Positions 1 to 11,045 of a stretch of DNA of 64,000 bases are shown here, piece by piece. This stretch comes from Anthopleura xanthogrammica. Taxonomy: Eukaryota > Cnidaria > Anthozoa > Actiniaria > Actiniidae. The translations under genes were made by a program, and so were the position numbers. A model generated the notes under the pieces. It made no database searches. It was not told where the DNA came from and saw only the letters and a list, made by a program, of their open reading frames with translations. Position 1 is the stretch's first letter, and each line of letters opens with the position of its first letter. The stretch covers positions 8,624,539 through 8,688,538 of the forward strand of contig OZ025208.1 of assembly GCA_964019055.1 (NCBI GenBank), read 5' to 3'.

Positions 1-3000
1 CAAAAGAGAGCTTGTATAATTCTGTAGCAGTGGCTTCTGTAAGGTTTCTCTGATTACTCTTTTCACCCTTTCCCAGTCTCCCACAATTTCATACACGTTT
101 TGGTATGGGTTAGCAGGATCCATTATTCGGGGCCTGAAAGAAAAGAAAGAGGACTTTTTTAAATCAGCACATTACGTTAAATAAACAATCGAATTTTTAT
201 GAAAACCTATGGTTTCTTTTATTAAACAGGTATATTTAAATCCAATGTCAGAATAGCTTCCCAAGTAAAGAAACAAAATACAAACCATCCTAATGGCAGT
301 GTCAATGACAGAAATGTATATTCTTCTTCCGAGTCACTGTCCAGTACAATAATCTTTTTCTACTTGTTGCTCTAGGGATTGTTATTAGCCGTTCCGAGGT
401 TGAGGAAAAAACTAGGTCGAGTTGGCATTGCAGTGCATTGTGGGACTGTTTTAGGAGACATATTTCCAAGATGGCGTCCGTTTGGTCCCCTAAAACAGTC
501 CCACAATGCACTGTAATAACAACTCGACCCAGTTTTTCCCTCGACCTCGGAATGGCTAATATCCTTGAGAAACTAGTTTTTCTGATGAAATTAAAAGTGA
601 CATAACAACATCTTGACCTTTTATTTTCTCCTGTGCATGCGCAACCTCAGGTAATCCAATATGGAGATATAGTAATGATAGCCTGTGAACAGGCTCTACA
701 GGGGTGGAGGAAGGTAAAGGGTTAAGAATGGGAAGAGTAAGGAATGAAAGAGGTTCTTTATCCAATACTACTTCCCTTTTATCCTTCTTCGAGACATCTC
801 CCCGCCCCGTAATACCTCCTTGAATAGGGATAAATGAGACAAAACATATTTTTCTTACTTTCCAGATTGGATCCTAGATGGACTGTAGTACTCATTCCAC
901 CTGACATTTAGTTGTCTGTGATTATGTAATGCTTCCATTACACCTTTGAACAACTCAGCTGTGATAAACTTGGGTGGGCTTCCTGCTTTCTCCCAAACAT
1001 CGATCGTCAGAAGCTCTAACAGGTATGAATTTGGAACCCGCGGCTGTCCATATCCCCAAGGTAGATACGTCTTGCACCAGTGCTTCACCAGACGAATTAA
1101 GTTTTTGAGCTTAGCTGGCTTGGACTTTATAAAATCACGTTGTAGCTCTGCTAGTGCTGCAGAGCAATATTGTTGTGTGTCGTAGTCGTATTCTGCCATG
1201 GAACTATATAGCTGTTGCCGAGAATATGCTGTGGGAGCAAAATAACCATCACTTTTAGCCGTTTGATACGACAAGATGTGTGCCGAGACTTGTACAAGTA
1301 GACTCTTCCAGAATTAACTTGAGTGACCATAAAACAATAGGACACGTTCCATATCTTAAAATTCAGACTTGAGTTGATGGTTGCATGGTACAACTACGTG
1401 GATCACCAAACACGTACATTTATATGTAAGGAAAAAATACGCGTGGTATTTTTAATTAAATCTTTGAGAACTAAGGTGGCATTTTCTATACATGTACGAC
1501 GTTCCTATCTTTCGCTAATAATAAGAAAAGTTTGGTGGAAATGCTAGTGAGTTATTGACTACTCAACAACGTCATAATCGAATCTACAGCGCTTTATCTA
1601 GTGATCCCGGCTTTGAGGATGCAATTTTGAACATTTCATACTGGAGAGTTTCGGAATCATGCTAGAATTGATTATCTCGAACTTAGCCTGTTGTTCCAAG
1701 TTGGTGTTCTCTGATATGTTCATTGATAAGAAGTAAATGATGTATGAAAACATGGAATGCAACATTGACTTCCTGTATTCAGTGGTTACAAATATTTCTT
1801 CGACGTACCGGGGCTTTTTATTAAAAATAAGGAAAAATTATCCTAGATTTCAAGCTATGCACCCATAAAAAAAAAACGACTGAAAAACTTGAACAAAACA
1901 TGTACGTAAACGCTAGGAATGAAAGAAGAAAGGGAGTGAGGGACTGACGGAGGAGTAACGAAGGAAGGAATGAAGGGTGGGATGGAGGGAAGGAGGGAAG
2001 GAGGGAAGGAGGGAAGGAGGGAAGGAGGGAAGGAGGGAAGGAGGGAAAGAGGGAAAGAGGGAAGGAGGGAGGGAATTAATTATCAATTAAACCAACCTAC
2101 AAAAACACTCTAAAATAGAACTCTTTACTTTGGGCGTAATTTTTTCTCATTTCAGACCACGTTATCTCTCTAGAGTATCATTTCTTTGTTTAATGGTTGC
2201 ACATGTGAAGACACATGAATATGGATACATCTCAAACAAATGAATTCTCAAGGGAATGACACATGGTCTGAAATGGAAGAAAATTACGCCTAACACATTG
2301 CACTCAAGCAAATTCGTGAAGGGCTGTCTTTTTTTTACTCCAAAGAAGAACTACTAGTTCCGAACTTTTATACACGGTGTTTAAGTATCGATCCTCCAAC
2401 GCAGTACCAATTATTCAACCACTAGCTAGTTATTATCTGTTTCCCATAGTAACTTACCATTATTGCGCACGTCTGCATCAAATGTTGGCAAAATGTCAAC
2501 TTCCACACTTTCATCCCATCGAAAATGTTGCATCTTAATTGTCACCATGAAGCTGTTGACCCTGGTTATCTTGATTTCCCAACCACGTTCTTTTAAGGGA
2601 TCGTCGTTAAGAAGCTCACTGAGCTGAGCTAAAATCCCACTAATTTTTTCCTTTAAATCAGGAGCATCTTCGATGTCATTCATGACAAGGATGCAGTCTA
2701 AATCTGACCTGCCTTTTAGTGCAGTTCCTTTACCCATTGATCCTCCCTATATAGGTAACAAAAAACATGATTTATTTGGTTTTGTGCCAGCATCTTTTCT
2801 TGCTAGAGCTGGAACTGTCATTAAATGTCAGTTCATTGATAAAGAATCCCATTTCCTGAGGAGAGTGAGCTATGTTACTTCACTTTTTGTGTTCTATTGA
2901 CGATCGAATGCTGATTAAAACTGAAGGCTGTCAGTAGTTGAGGTGTTTATCTTGCAGGGGCAGGACTATCATGCACTTTTTTTGTTTCTTTCAAAAAGTT

Positions 3001-4854
3001 TTTTGAAGTTTTGAAATGTTTTTAAAATTTTGAATTCTTGAAATGCTATAGAATTTCATTCAATAGCATTTCAAAATGCATAGTGGCAAAGCAAATCCAT
3101 TTATGACATTTTTATCGTCCCTAAGTTTGTGTTCAGTATTGATTGAAGTTAATAGTCAGGTGAGCTTTGGAATTAGAAAAAAAATTCGAAGCGAAATCCT
3201 TTTCTTACGAGAAATCTATTGGATAATCAAACAAGCAAAGTGACAAAACCCTTTGGTCAAATGGTCAAACTGTTTGGTACACAAAGATAGACTAAGGGAG
3301 CGTTTCTTGCTTCCTCCCCCTTTTACCTTTATAAGCCATTTCACAGTTGGAGGTCGCATGTAATGCTGAAGGTAGTGATACAGGCTGTCCAAAGCAGTGT
3401 AAACTAATTTACGAAAGTCTTCATCTACCTGAAGTTGGTCAGCAATGAATGTGTCAAGAAATGCGGGTCGTAGATCTCTAAAGTCATCTGTAAAAAGAAT
3501 ATGAAGAGAAGATTTGTACAAAGCCTCAGCTAGAAAATAAAATATTTGAATTAAAATTAGAGCTATTCAGTGAGCTATTATGTCCAAAAAAAATAAAATA
3601 GTGAGGATGATAAAAAACATCGTTTTAATGTTCAGAGTCAGATGTACGCTATCGATGCGCTTTGTTCTTTAAAAGATTTTATTTACAGCAACAGAGGGGG
3701 GTCAGATTTTTCTGTATGGGCTCGTACGGGAATTCCACCTCCCCCCCCCCCCCCCCCCCCCCCTCCCCGATAAAAATATTTTTATTACTTCGCTTTGTTT
3801 TAGCAATTTTCTACTAAATTATCTATTAATAAAGAATTCTTATCAAAAAAATTAGGTGAAAGTTGTACTCTATTTTAAGCATATATCTTGCTGGGACAAA
3901 CAATGATTCGTGACCGTAACGTTTGTTTTTGAACACGTGTAGAGTTGCGTGACTTCCAAGAAAAGCCAAGAAGATTTCCAAGAAACTTCGAAGGGATTAT
4001 TACATATTCAAAATCATTGGAATTTAAACAGAACTACAGCTCAATAAGAAAACTCGTTTGCGTGTTTTTAAGCTATTATTTCGTCACCTCACTTTTAGTG
4101 GGGTTCCCGTTATGACAAGTTTATGGGATCAGATACAAAAAATTCATGCTGGAGTAGTTTTCTTACGTCCAAAGATATCTAAACATTTCAATTAAAAATA
4201 AAAGCGGTATGTGAAAACCCCTAGCTCATGATTGCAACTGAATTGAAACACAGAATTTTTACTATTGAAAGACATTGAATACGACTGGTCTTAGATTGAT
4301 GTGGATTTCTTACAGTATTTTCACTTTTAGGTCGTGACTGATAAAGTTCTCGTTTAGCACTAAAGACCTGGAAATTCTTACTTACCTACGATTTGAGCTT
4401 CGGTCGATCGCTCTGTAAACCGAAACACAAAATAGGAATTCAAATCAATAAAGAAGTATATAATTATAATATTACCTTTATGTTCAATTAAATCTTGATA
4501 CGACCCGTGCGGGCTTTGTTCCTGCTCAATCCTCTTTTCAGATTCATGAATATTTAATTAGAGATATTGAACTGTAAGCTTAAAGGAACCATATGAGCCA
4601 TATATTTGACCAGTACTCTTTGATATATCGATACCATATTCAGAGATTCGATCCAAACACAAAGACAAGTTATTGGCAAAGGTTCATTTTGGATCATTCG
4701 ATCCCAAGTTCTTGGCAAAGTAAGTGTATTGAATGAAATACCTTTGCTCGCCAAAATCAATTGAAAAATCCCTACACATTGGAACTTGGCAAGAAAGAAA
4801 TAGTCCATGGAATAACCATGGAATACTAGGACTATTTTACCTACCTGATCCCAT
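1..4854 (-). CDS. OAS: OAS-A, 2'-5'-oligoadenylate synthetase, group I (3' end cut by window)
   Basis: OAS enzymes bind dsRNA and polymerise ATP into 2'-5' oligoadenylates as antiviral second messengers. Exons on the minus strand, 5' to 3': 4854-4845, 4412-4386, 3529-3327, 2746-2458, 1228-859 and 133-1; the stop lies outside. The first exon reads MGS and all early introns are phase 1. The third exon gives the N-terminal helix (DFRDLRPAFLDTFIADQLQ). The fourth starts GGSMGKGTALKGRSDLD and ends with VEVDILPTFD, giving the glycine loop and three metal-binding Asp. The fifth holds the OAS1_C helices (LQRDFIKS, IRLVKHWCK, SYLLELLTI). The last carries DPANPYQNVYE. The third exon is fused: the intron that splits it in OAS-C is absent, and 31 nt of intron-like sequence now reads in frame. 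Near twin of A'. Confidence 0.85.
384..560. mobile_element. foldback MITE in the last intron of OAS-A
   Basis: Two arms of about 70 bp pair with each other, beginning TTAGCCGTTCCGAGG and ending CCTCGGAATGGCTAA, around a loop of about 25 bp. It includes the shared string CCCACAATGCACTG. The mirror copy is at 42648-42824, and a single arm of the same family lies near 48380-48450 in OAS-E. Confidence 0.75.
1917..2075. repeat. GGAAGGAGG-type purine microsatellite
   Basis: A tandem GGGAAGGA-type tract lies in the OAS-A intron between the NTase exon and the OAS1_C exon. Its mirror tract at about 41110-41290 differs in length and accounts for a 24-base shift between the arms. The proline/serine-rich open frame it produces on the other strand is not a gene. 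Confidence 0.85.
2132..2290. mobile_element. foldback MITE in OAS-A intron
   Basis: Terminal inverted repeats of about 30 bp start GGGCGTAATTTTTTCTCATT and end in its complement; internal sequence also partly pairs. A related copy at 14738-14878 in OAS-C has lost one end, so it now sits against the splice acceptor of the OAS1_C exon. The mirror copy is at 40894-41052. Confidence 0.7.
3732..3765. repeat. poly-C tract
   Basis: A long C homopolymer lies in an OAS-A intron. The mirror position (about 39435-39444) holds a much shorter G tract with neighbouring sequence missing, so this site differs between the arms. Confidence 0.9.
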
Positions 4855-6255
4855 TTTTGGAGGGGGAAAAAGGGCTTTATGAATCTTCAAAGCTTGATTC
4901 CAACAATGGCGTCCTGTCTTTATATTCACAGTGGTTTTGCCACAGGGAGCCCACTATATGTTTTCAATCGCTAATAAAAAAAGTTCCTGTGGGAATCCTG
5001 TGTTAGGAGTATATGATACCGCAAGATCAGCTGCAAGATCAACCAATCAAATCGTGACACATGATTAGAGTATACATGCACTTTGCAAAATTATTCAGAA
5101 AATTTAAGGCTCATTTTTGTAAGAGTGAGTGGTTTTCCTATATTTATAGTTTTCAAATATCAACATACTTTCAGAAATAGACTTGCTGCAAGTCGACCTC
5201 TGTTAGACTCATACTCTGTTAGAGTCATGAGTAAAGCAAGAAAAGAAAAAAGAAAAAAAAACAAACGTCAAAGTCCCGAGAGGTCGACTTGTTCCTCTTG
5301 CAGGAATCATTTCAAAGCAAGCTACCAAAAAAATTAAGGTGAACATGCCCCCCCCCCCTCCCGTGTACCTCCCCTGTACTCTAGTGGGTCAGACGAGAAC
5401 TAACATTATGTGAAAGGCATTCGTAAATAAATTTATATCCTCGTGATTGCAGAGTACCAGCATATTTCATCGCGTGTCCCGAAAGGAATTATGGGTCAAC
5501 TGATGAGTTTTCTATGCAAGATCATGTTTTTTCTTTAGTTTCAATAATTTTAATTTGTTTCGACTTGATTAAATTTGCCTCCCAAACTATCTCACAAGCT
5601 CGTACAACCTCACGTAGCAAAGCGCACACAAAACGTTATTATAATCGTTGTTGAAAGTTAAAAAAATGATGTTCTGCTGCAATGAATTAAATACTGTAAA
5701 AAGACATAACCGACTGTGATTGGTTAGAAAATTAAATGCTGCTCAGCTGGAAACCAAACAAAATACCCAGAGCAACTTGAGTCGTAACTTTACTGGGTGT
5801 TGTCTAAAACAAGAACCAAAATGTACCAAACGTTTATGTGCTAAAGTAGTATAGATTCTATAAAGTAGTATAAATAACTTCTATAATATAGTAAGGTATT
5901 GATACATTGCAAAGGTCTAAGCATAATAACAGTCCCCCGTTTTCTAGACGAATATACTGAAGATGAACTTTCTTTCATTTGAGGCAAATTAACGTCATGC
6001 CATGATATACATGCGTGGAAAAGATACCTTTGGGCGACTTCCCTAGACGTCCCGTCAAACGCAAGACAAATTCACTAGCTTTCTATATAATAGCTCTTAA
6101 AACTCCAAAGATCAAAGGCTTGGATATATTCATACATTCAGTGCCTAGTTGTTCTCTAAATAAAGTCGCAATAAACTTATTAAATAGTGTGTAAATAAGA
6201 TCAATAGTTTAGGCAGCCGTATACTCTTTCAGTTTTGTTATCTTGATCCGTCCGC
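4855..6255. other. OAS-A 5' flank to OAS-B 3' flank, no gene seen
   Basis: This lies upstream of OAS-A (start at 4854) and downstream of the OAS-B stop (6256). It contains a short C tract near 5348 and an A-rich tract near 5250. It is clearly related to 18022-19336 (5' flank of OAS-C) but lacks a block of roughly 330 bp present there and in the A' flank. It is the most diverged part of the two palindrome arms. I found no exon. Confidence 0.6.
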
Positions 6256-9200
6256 TCATGGAAATGTAAAGTCATTAAACTCATAATCAGTTGTGTAGCT
6301 AGGAGTTATCTGCTTCATGATCAATCGTCGTCTTCTTCTGGAAGGCATTCGTGGTGGACCTCTACACCAGTGACTTGTTATAATGACATCTTTGAAAAGT
6401 GGCTTGTGCATCGTTTCATCTGCAATTCGTGCAACATCCTTCCAGTCAACTCTATCACACACATTGTTGTATGGGTTTGCAGGATCAAGAACTCGTGGTG
6501 GTTCGCTGGAAATAAAAAGATTAACGGAAGACTTAATACATATTTGTTCCATGATCCTACAATCAGAAGAATTAGATAATAACATAATATCATGGTGGTG
6601 ATACATAAATTTACTTACTGATCATTCATTTCTTGATTTTCCTGATAGTAGCGGTGCCAAACTGCGTCGAGTTTTTTGTAATTCTTCAATTCCTCCATTA
6701 CAGCCTTGAATGCTATGGACATGTTGATAGTTGTTGGCTTGCCAACCTTTTCCCAGGCATGGATGATGATAAGTTCCAGTAGGTAGGAACTGGGTGGTGT
6801 AATGCTGTCTTGCTTAACGAACCTTTTACTCCAGTATTTAACAAGGCGAATGAGATCTTTGATACGTGCTGGCAGTTGCTTTACAAAATCTCTTTGAAAC
6901 TCTGTGAGGGCTGCTGAGTAGTATTGTTGAGAAGGCTTGTCTTTTCGTCTCATTTCTTTATAGATTTCATTCAAATCTGTTTAGTGATAGGGGAAATGGA
7001 AAAACATCAAGTAAAAGATAAAATGAAAAAATAATATTTAAATATCTCAAAACAATATAAGATATCCAAAAATAATGGAAAGTACAAAATCGTAAAATTG
7101 CAAATGCAAAAATACCAAAGCTTTGTATGTTAAACGTCGGAAGGAGGTCAACTTCAACAACACTAGATGATGACTTCTTTGTCATAGTGAACTGTACACT
7201 GAAAGGTGTAGTGCGTTCAATTTTTATCGTCCACTCCTGTAGATAAGGTGATTGTGCTGGTACAGTGATCAAGGAACTCCTAAGGTCAGCTTTTACATCA
7301 TCAACATTATCTTTGAGGTCTTGAGCGTCTTCGATATCATTTAGCACCAAAACACAATCAAGGTCCGATGTGCCTTTCAAAGCTGTTCCTTTTCCTAAAG
7401 ATCCACCCTAAATGAAAACAGACAATGTCATTGAATAAAATGCAACCAAGTAGTTTGAAGGGAAGAGAGTGGACAGACAGTACTTAGCTTGTTCTTCAGA
7501 CATAATTTTTTTGTCTATGTAAGCACATTTTGACTGCATTATCTAGGTATGATGCCAATAATAATTACATAAAGGCAGCTCTAGCTATTGGACTGACTCT
7601 AATGTTAAAGTTCACCTTACTGCGATTCTCAATATTCTGCGAACTCAGACATTTCAACGGCTTGTTGTGAAATTGGTTTTTCGCTGCCGTCAATCAAAAC
7701 TAATCAGTCGGTACCTTTTATATTTTTGATTGGCGGCAGTGAAAAAACAAATTCCAACGGGAAACTCGCTACTACCGAGTTCGCAGAATATTGAGAATCG
7801 CAGTAATCGGCGACATCTGATCAATAATTTACACATAGTATTGGGTTTTTGAGTAAATTTGTGGCCAGTTTCGCGATTTATGAATGTAAGTTGAAGGAAA
7901 CGGCCTGTAATTTATAGAGAATGTATGTGACTCTTATCTAAGTCACGGTAGGAGGCCATATTTCCGTGACGTAATAGCCCCGCTGCGCTATTGGCAGTGC
8001 ATTTATCTGACGTAATTATGACGTCATTATAATAAAAAGAAAACCAGATTTCTTTGGCCCGACCGATATGAAGCAGATTCCCTAACAAATTTAATATTTG
8101 CTGTGCACATGCAAAATATTAAACTCCAACAATTATTCAAACACAAAATTATGCAACGATAAATAAATCAAAACAGTTTTTCGACTGCAGTCTCAATCTT
8201 TATAAAGGTATGAAGTCCATTTTTGGAGTCTATTCACTCTGTCATGGATAAGAAATGCCATTGAAAGGATGGAATTCAAAGCCGGAACTTATATTCCTTT
8301 CCATGTTCAGCTCTTTTGATAATGACTCACAGTCTAGAGTCGAAAATTTGATTTATTTGTATAGGAAATACCACCTAAGTTCTCGAAAAATTGAGCATTG
8401 GGAAAAATACCACTTGTATTTGATGAAAGTTACTTTTAATAATACATCTAAACCAAGAGAGTTCTCTTGATCTACATTAAATACTCGTTTCTGAACAACA
8501 CAAGGTATAAAGTTCCCGGATGCGTGCAATTAAGAGAAAATTCACCTGAATCAACCAGACAATCAGATACCAGTGTTTTATGTAGATGTATTATCAATAA
8601 TGGTAATAGAACTGAGTTGAGTGAAATTTGGGCTGAAATCGCAAGAGTGATTACAAAATTGCACGATCGCGCAGCGGGAGTGCAATTTGTTAATCACGAG
8701 TGTGATTTCTGCCCAAAATTGCAAGACACTCAGTTCTATTACCTATTAATCATTTCCATTTTGAAACTTAATATATATAGATTACTTCATAGAAAGTGCG
8801 GCGTACGGGGTTATATTCACGAGTTGTTTGTGTAAAACACGAACGAGCGAGTCTTCGAGCGAGTGAGTGTTTTTACACAAACAACGAGTGAATATAGCCC
8901 CGTACAAAGCACTTTCTATGATGTTTTCTCTTTATTATATATATAACTAGAATTCACATACAAACACGTTTATTTTGATTGAATAAAAATGACAAATTTT
9001 GTCGAAACTTTCGTAAGTTTTAAGTTTATAAGTTAAAATGTCATGCAACTGTACATAATTAAATTGAAAAACTCCTCATGTCAGTTTATAAAAGGAAAAT
9101 GAATATACAAAAAGTCAATATAAATATCAAAAATGTACTGTTTTTCATAATTAGTCGCTGTCTGGCGAATCCGAGATGCAATAACGGCGGCGCTTTGTTG

Positions 9201-10811
9201 TTGTTTCTTCACGCAAAGTTGGACTTTTATTCACAGTATTGATGGCAATGTTAAAAGTTCCTCCTTGGATGGTAGCTCCACTAAACAGAGCAAAATTTTT
9301 TTCGTAAGTAACGGTCAAAGCTCGATATGAACGACCTTAAAGTCGTCGGTTCGTATTCATCCCCATCTTTCTTCCTTACTTCAACGAGAAAAGCAGAAAG
9401 CAGCTCGTCTAAATCTCTTGGCTGGATTTCTTCCAGGTTTTGCTGCACATTTTTTGTTTCAAGATATGTAGTCAATAAAGCCAGGTCTCTCTTCGTCTTG
9501 CTTAGTGTGTTTTTGTTTTTTTGGTTTTGAATAAACTCATCTACCGGCACATCTAGTGACACAAAACGACTCGCCATTTTGTTCACATCAACAAAGCTAC
9601 AGAAAACACAACTTTGCTTTGGCGGGAAGCCATTCAAATGTCACAATTGCTCGTTTTATGATTGGTTGGTTTGGTCAACTCTAAATTTTGATTGGTTATA
9701 TTTTTACACAGTGAAAAGCTGTACGCGATGCTAATTGGTCGTATTGCATTTTTCACCAGTGAAATATAAAGCATAGAGATTTTTATAATAGAGATTTATT
9801 GTATGAAATTCTAGTTATATATATAATAAATTAAAATACTCAACAGTTATATGTAGCTTCAAAAGTGATTGTTTGACAAAATGATGCAATTAATGATTCA
9901 AAATAGTGCAATTAATGCTTAAATCGCACACTTTGTAGCCAATCAGATTGCAGGATTTGCTAATGATTTCAAAATGGATATGATTAATGCTTTTATTATG
10001 AACACATGAATCGCTTCAACATTAATATATATACTTCAAACTTAGTTGCGCACTGATTCAATGATATTGCACAGTCACTTACCTTTATCAGCCTATTTGC
10101 TGAATAGTCAAAATTTTGATGGAAATGACGACACAGATCATCTATGGCGTTTGATATCAGATTGCGAAACTCCTTGTTCGTTTGTAGTTCTTCACTGATC
10201 AATTTATTTAAGTAATGTGATTTCCTTTTAGGAGTTACTTTAGCGCTCCGAAAATCAAAACCTTGAAAGAGAAAAAGAAAACATTAATTGCATAAATGGT
10301 GACACTGACCACTCAAACTGAGATATCAAGCTTGATGATTTTCAGTCTGTATTTTCAATTGATGGAAAAAAAAAATAGATTTTTAAAGAAATTTAAATTT
10401 CTGTATCATAGAAAAAGGAATAGAGGGGTTCCATGGCAACCATCTACGGCCTGCCTTACAGGGAAAATTTGCAGTTTCCTCAAAACGGCTGTCAGTATTA
10501 TACTTTTAGCTGGCAGAGCATCTTACACATTAGTTTCTATCGAGATCTAATTTGTGATGCTAAAACGGTCAAATTCATCAGTATTAGTACTTTTCCCAAA
10601 AAATAAATCTGTAAAAGCAACAATTACTAAGTATTTCATCGATATTTGATCGCTACAAAAATTATCAAATGACATGGAATACAGCTTCCGTGACAGTTCA
10701 CGTCACGCACGTTCAAGTTATCATGAAATAATATATATAGTAATAATAATTAAGATTATAACAAAAAACAAGGGACTAACCGATATTCTTGAATCTGTAC
10801 TTCCAAGGCAT
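6256..10811 (-). CDS. OAS: OAS-B, complete 2'-5'-oligoadenylate synthetase, group II
   Basis: A dsRNA-sensing 2'-5'-oligoadenylate synthetase, 369 residues. Exons 5' to 3' on the minus strand: 10811-10781, 10261-10083, 7407-7116, 6976-6619 and 6505-6256. All introns are GT-AG and the summed length is 1110 nt. Exon 1 is MPWKYRFKNI. Exon 2 is the N-terminal helix region. Exon 3 opens with GGSLGKGT and gives the Asp triad D85, D87 and D157, spaced as in known OAS. Exon 4 is OAS1_C, with IRLVKYWSK and SYLLELIIIHAWEK. Exon 5 has DPANPYNNVCD, then a run of five to six Arg and an acidic end (DDFTFP-like). Compared with B', exon 5 carries 6 extra nt in frame and several substitutions. Its promoter holds the kappa-B module at 10888-10950. 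Confidence 0.9.
7617..7806. mobile_element. 190-bp foldback MITE, family 2, in OAS-B intron
   Basis: It begins TTACTGCGATTCTCAATATT and ends with the inverted copy CAATATTGAGAATCGCAGTAA-like. Internal arms (TTCGCTGCCGTCAATCAAAA and its partner) pair as well. A same-length relative is at 11323-11512; mirror copies are at 34943-35132 and 31237-31426. Confidence 0.8.
8602..8743. mobile_element. foldback MITE in OAS-B intron
   Basis: An imperfect hairpin with arms of about 65 bp, beginning GGTAATAGAACTGAGT and ending ACTCAGTTCTATTACC. The centre holds GCACGATCGCGCAGCGGG. The mirror copy is at 34006-34147. Confidence 0.75.
8788..8920. mobile_element. foldback MITE in OAS-B intron, directly left of the recombinase relic
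   Basis: The hairpin begins CATAGAAAGTGCGGCGTACG and ends CGTACAAAGCACTTTCTATG, with a GAGCGAGTCTTCGAGCGAGT centre. It lies 12 bp from the terminal repeat of the next element, suggesting nested or adjacent insertion. The mirror copy is at 33829-33961. Confidence 0.75.
8932..9829 (-). mobile_element. 898-bp element with 23-bp terminal inverted repeats, internally deleted transposon
   Basis: Both ends carry the same 23-bp sequence inverted (8932-8954 and 9807-9829; core ATATATATAACTAGAATT). Inside, on the minus strand, is a fragmented recombinase-type gene at 9577-9151. No clear target-site duplication could be read. It sits in the large intron of OAS-B between exons 2 and 3. The equivalent intron of OAS-F lacks it, so it arrived after the two genes split. 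The mirror copy is at 32920-33817. Confidence 0.75.
9151..9577 (-). pseudogene. internally deleted tyrosine-recombinase-like (DUF3504/KIAA1958-type) transposon gene
   Basis: The open frame from ATG at 9577 gives about 98 residues starting MASRFVSLDVPVDEFIQNQ and ending RSFISSFDRYLRKKF. This has the look of the N-terminal SAM-like domain of Crypton-derived recombinase proteins. It then stops. A second frame downstream (about 9279-9151) reads GGTFNIAINTVNKSP and ends KRRRYCISDSPDSD-stop, which looks like the C-terminus of the same protein class. The catalytic middle is missing, so this is a deletion derivative that could only move with help from a full copy. The family call is from memory of the pattern. 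Confidence 0.6.
10083..10261 (-). other. exon 2 of OAS-B (N-terminal helix)
   Basis: The exon starts in phase 1 (G|GT) and ends in phase 0 at ATAAAG before GTAAGT. It encodes GFDFRSAKVTPKRKSHYLNK and the conserved L-x-x-x-I-S-x-x-x-L helix preceding the glycine loop. It is listed separately because 2.7 kb of transposon-rich intron separates it from the rest of the gene. Confidence 0.85.
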
Positions 10812-10875
10812 CCTGGATAGATAGAAACTTCTGGTTGCAAGGAACTGGTTCTTTGTAAGCTTGTTTTAAATAACA

Positions 10876-10960
10876 TTCATGCTGAACGGGAAATTCCCTT
10901 GATGTTTTCATTTGTCGAGACTTGGTTCCCTCATGCCAGCCGCATTACGTCATAACATTT
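10876..10960 (-). promoter_or_regulatory. OAS-B promoter module: kappa-B, GAAAAC, ACGT(A/C)A, TATA-like
   Basis: On the coding strand, reading toward the gene, one sees TGACGTAATG, then GCATGAGGGAACCAAGTC, then AATGAAAACATCAA, then GGGAATTTCCC (10888-10898), then TTATTTAAAA. The kappa-B 11-mer is a perfect palindromic match to GGGRNWYYCC and lies about 77 bp upstream of the ATG. The same order and near-identical bases occur at B', D and F, whereas surrounding sequence is far less conserved. Confidence 0.7.
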
Positions 10961-10995
10961 ATTTTCAGTGTGTTTACATTTATGGCTTCGGGAAA

Positions 10996-11045
10996 ATCCC
11001 TAGGGAAAAACCCCTAGGGAAAAACCCCTAGGGAAAAACCCCTAT
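10996..11045. repeat. CCCTAGGGAAAAAC tandem repeats upstream of OAS-B
   Basis: Three copies of a 14-bp unit centred on the palindrome CCCTAGGG sit about 100 bp beyond the kappa-B site. OAS-D has one copy (43994-44001) and OAS-F has one with an extended flank (60679-60686), so copy number varies between promoters. The mirror copy is at 31704-31753. Confidence 0.8.
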
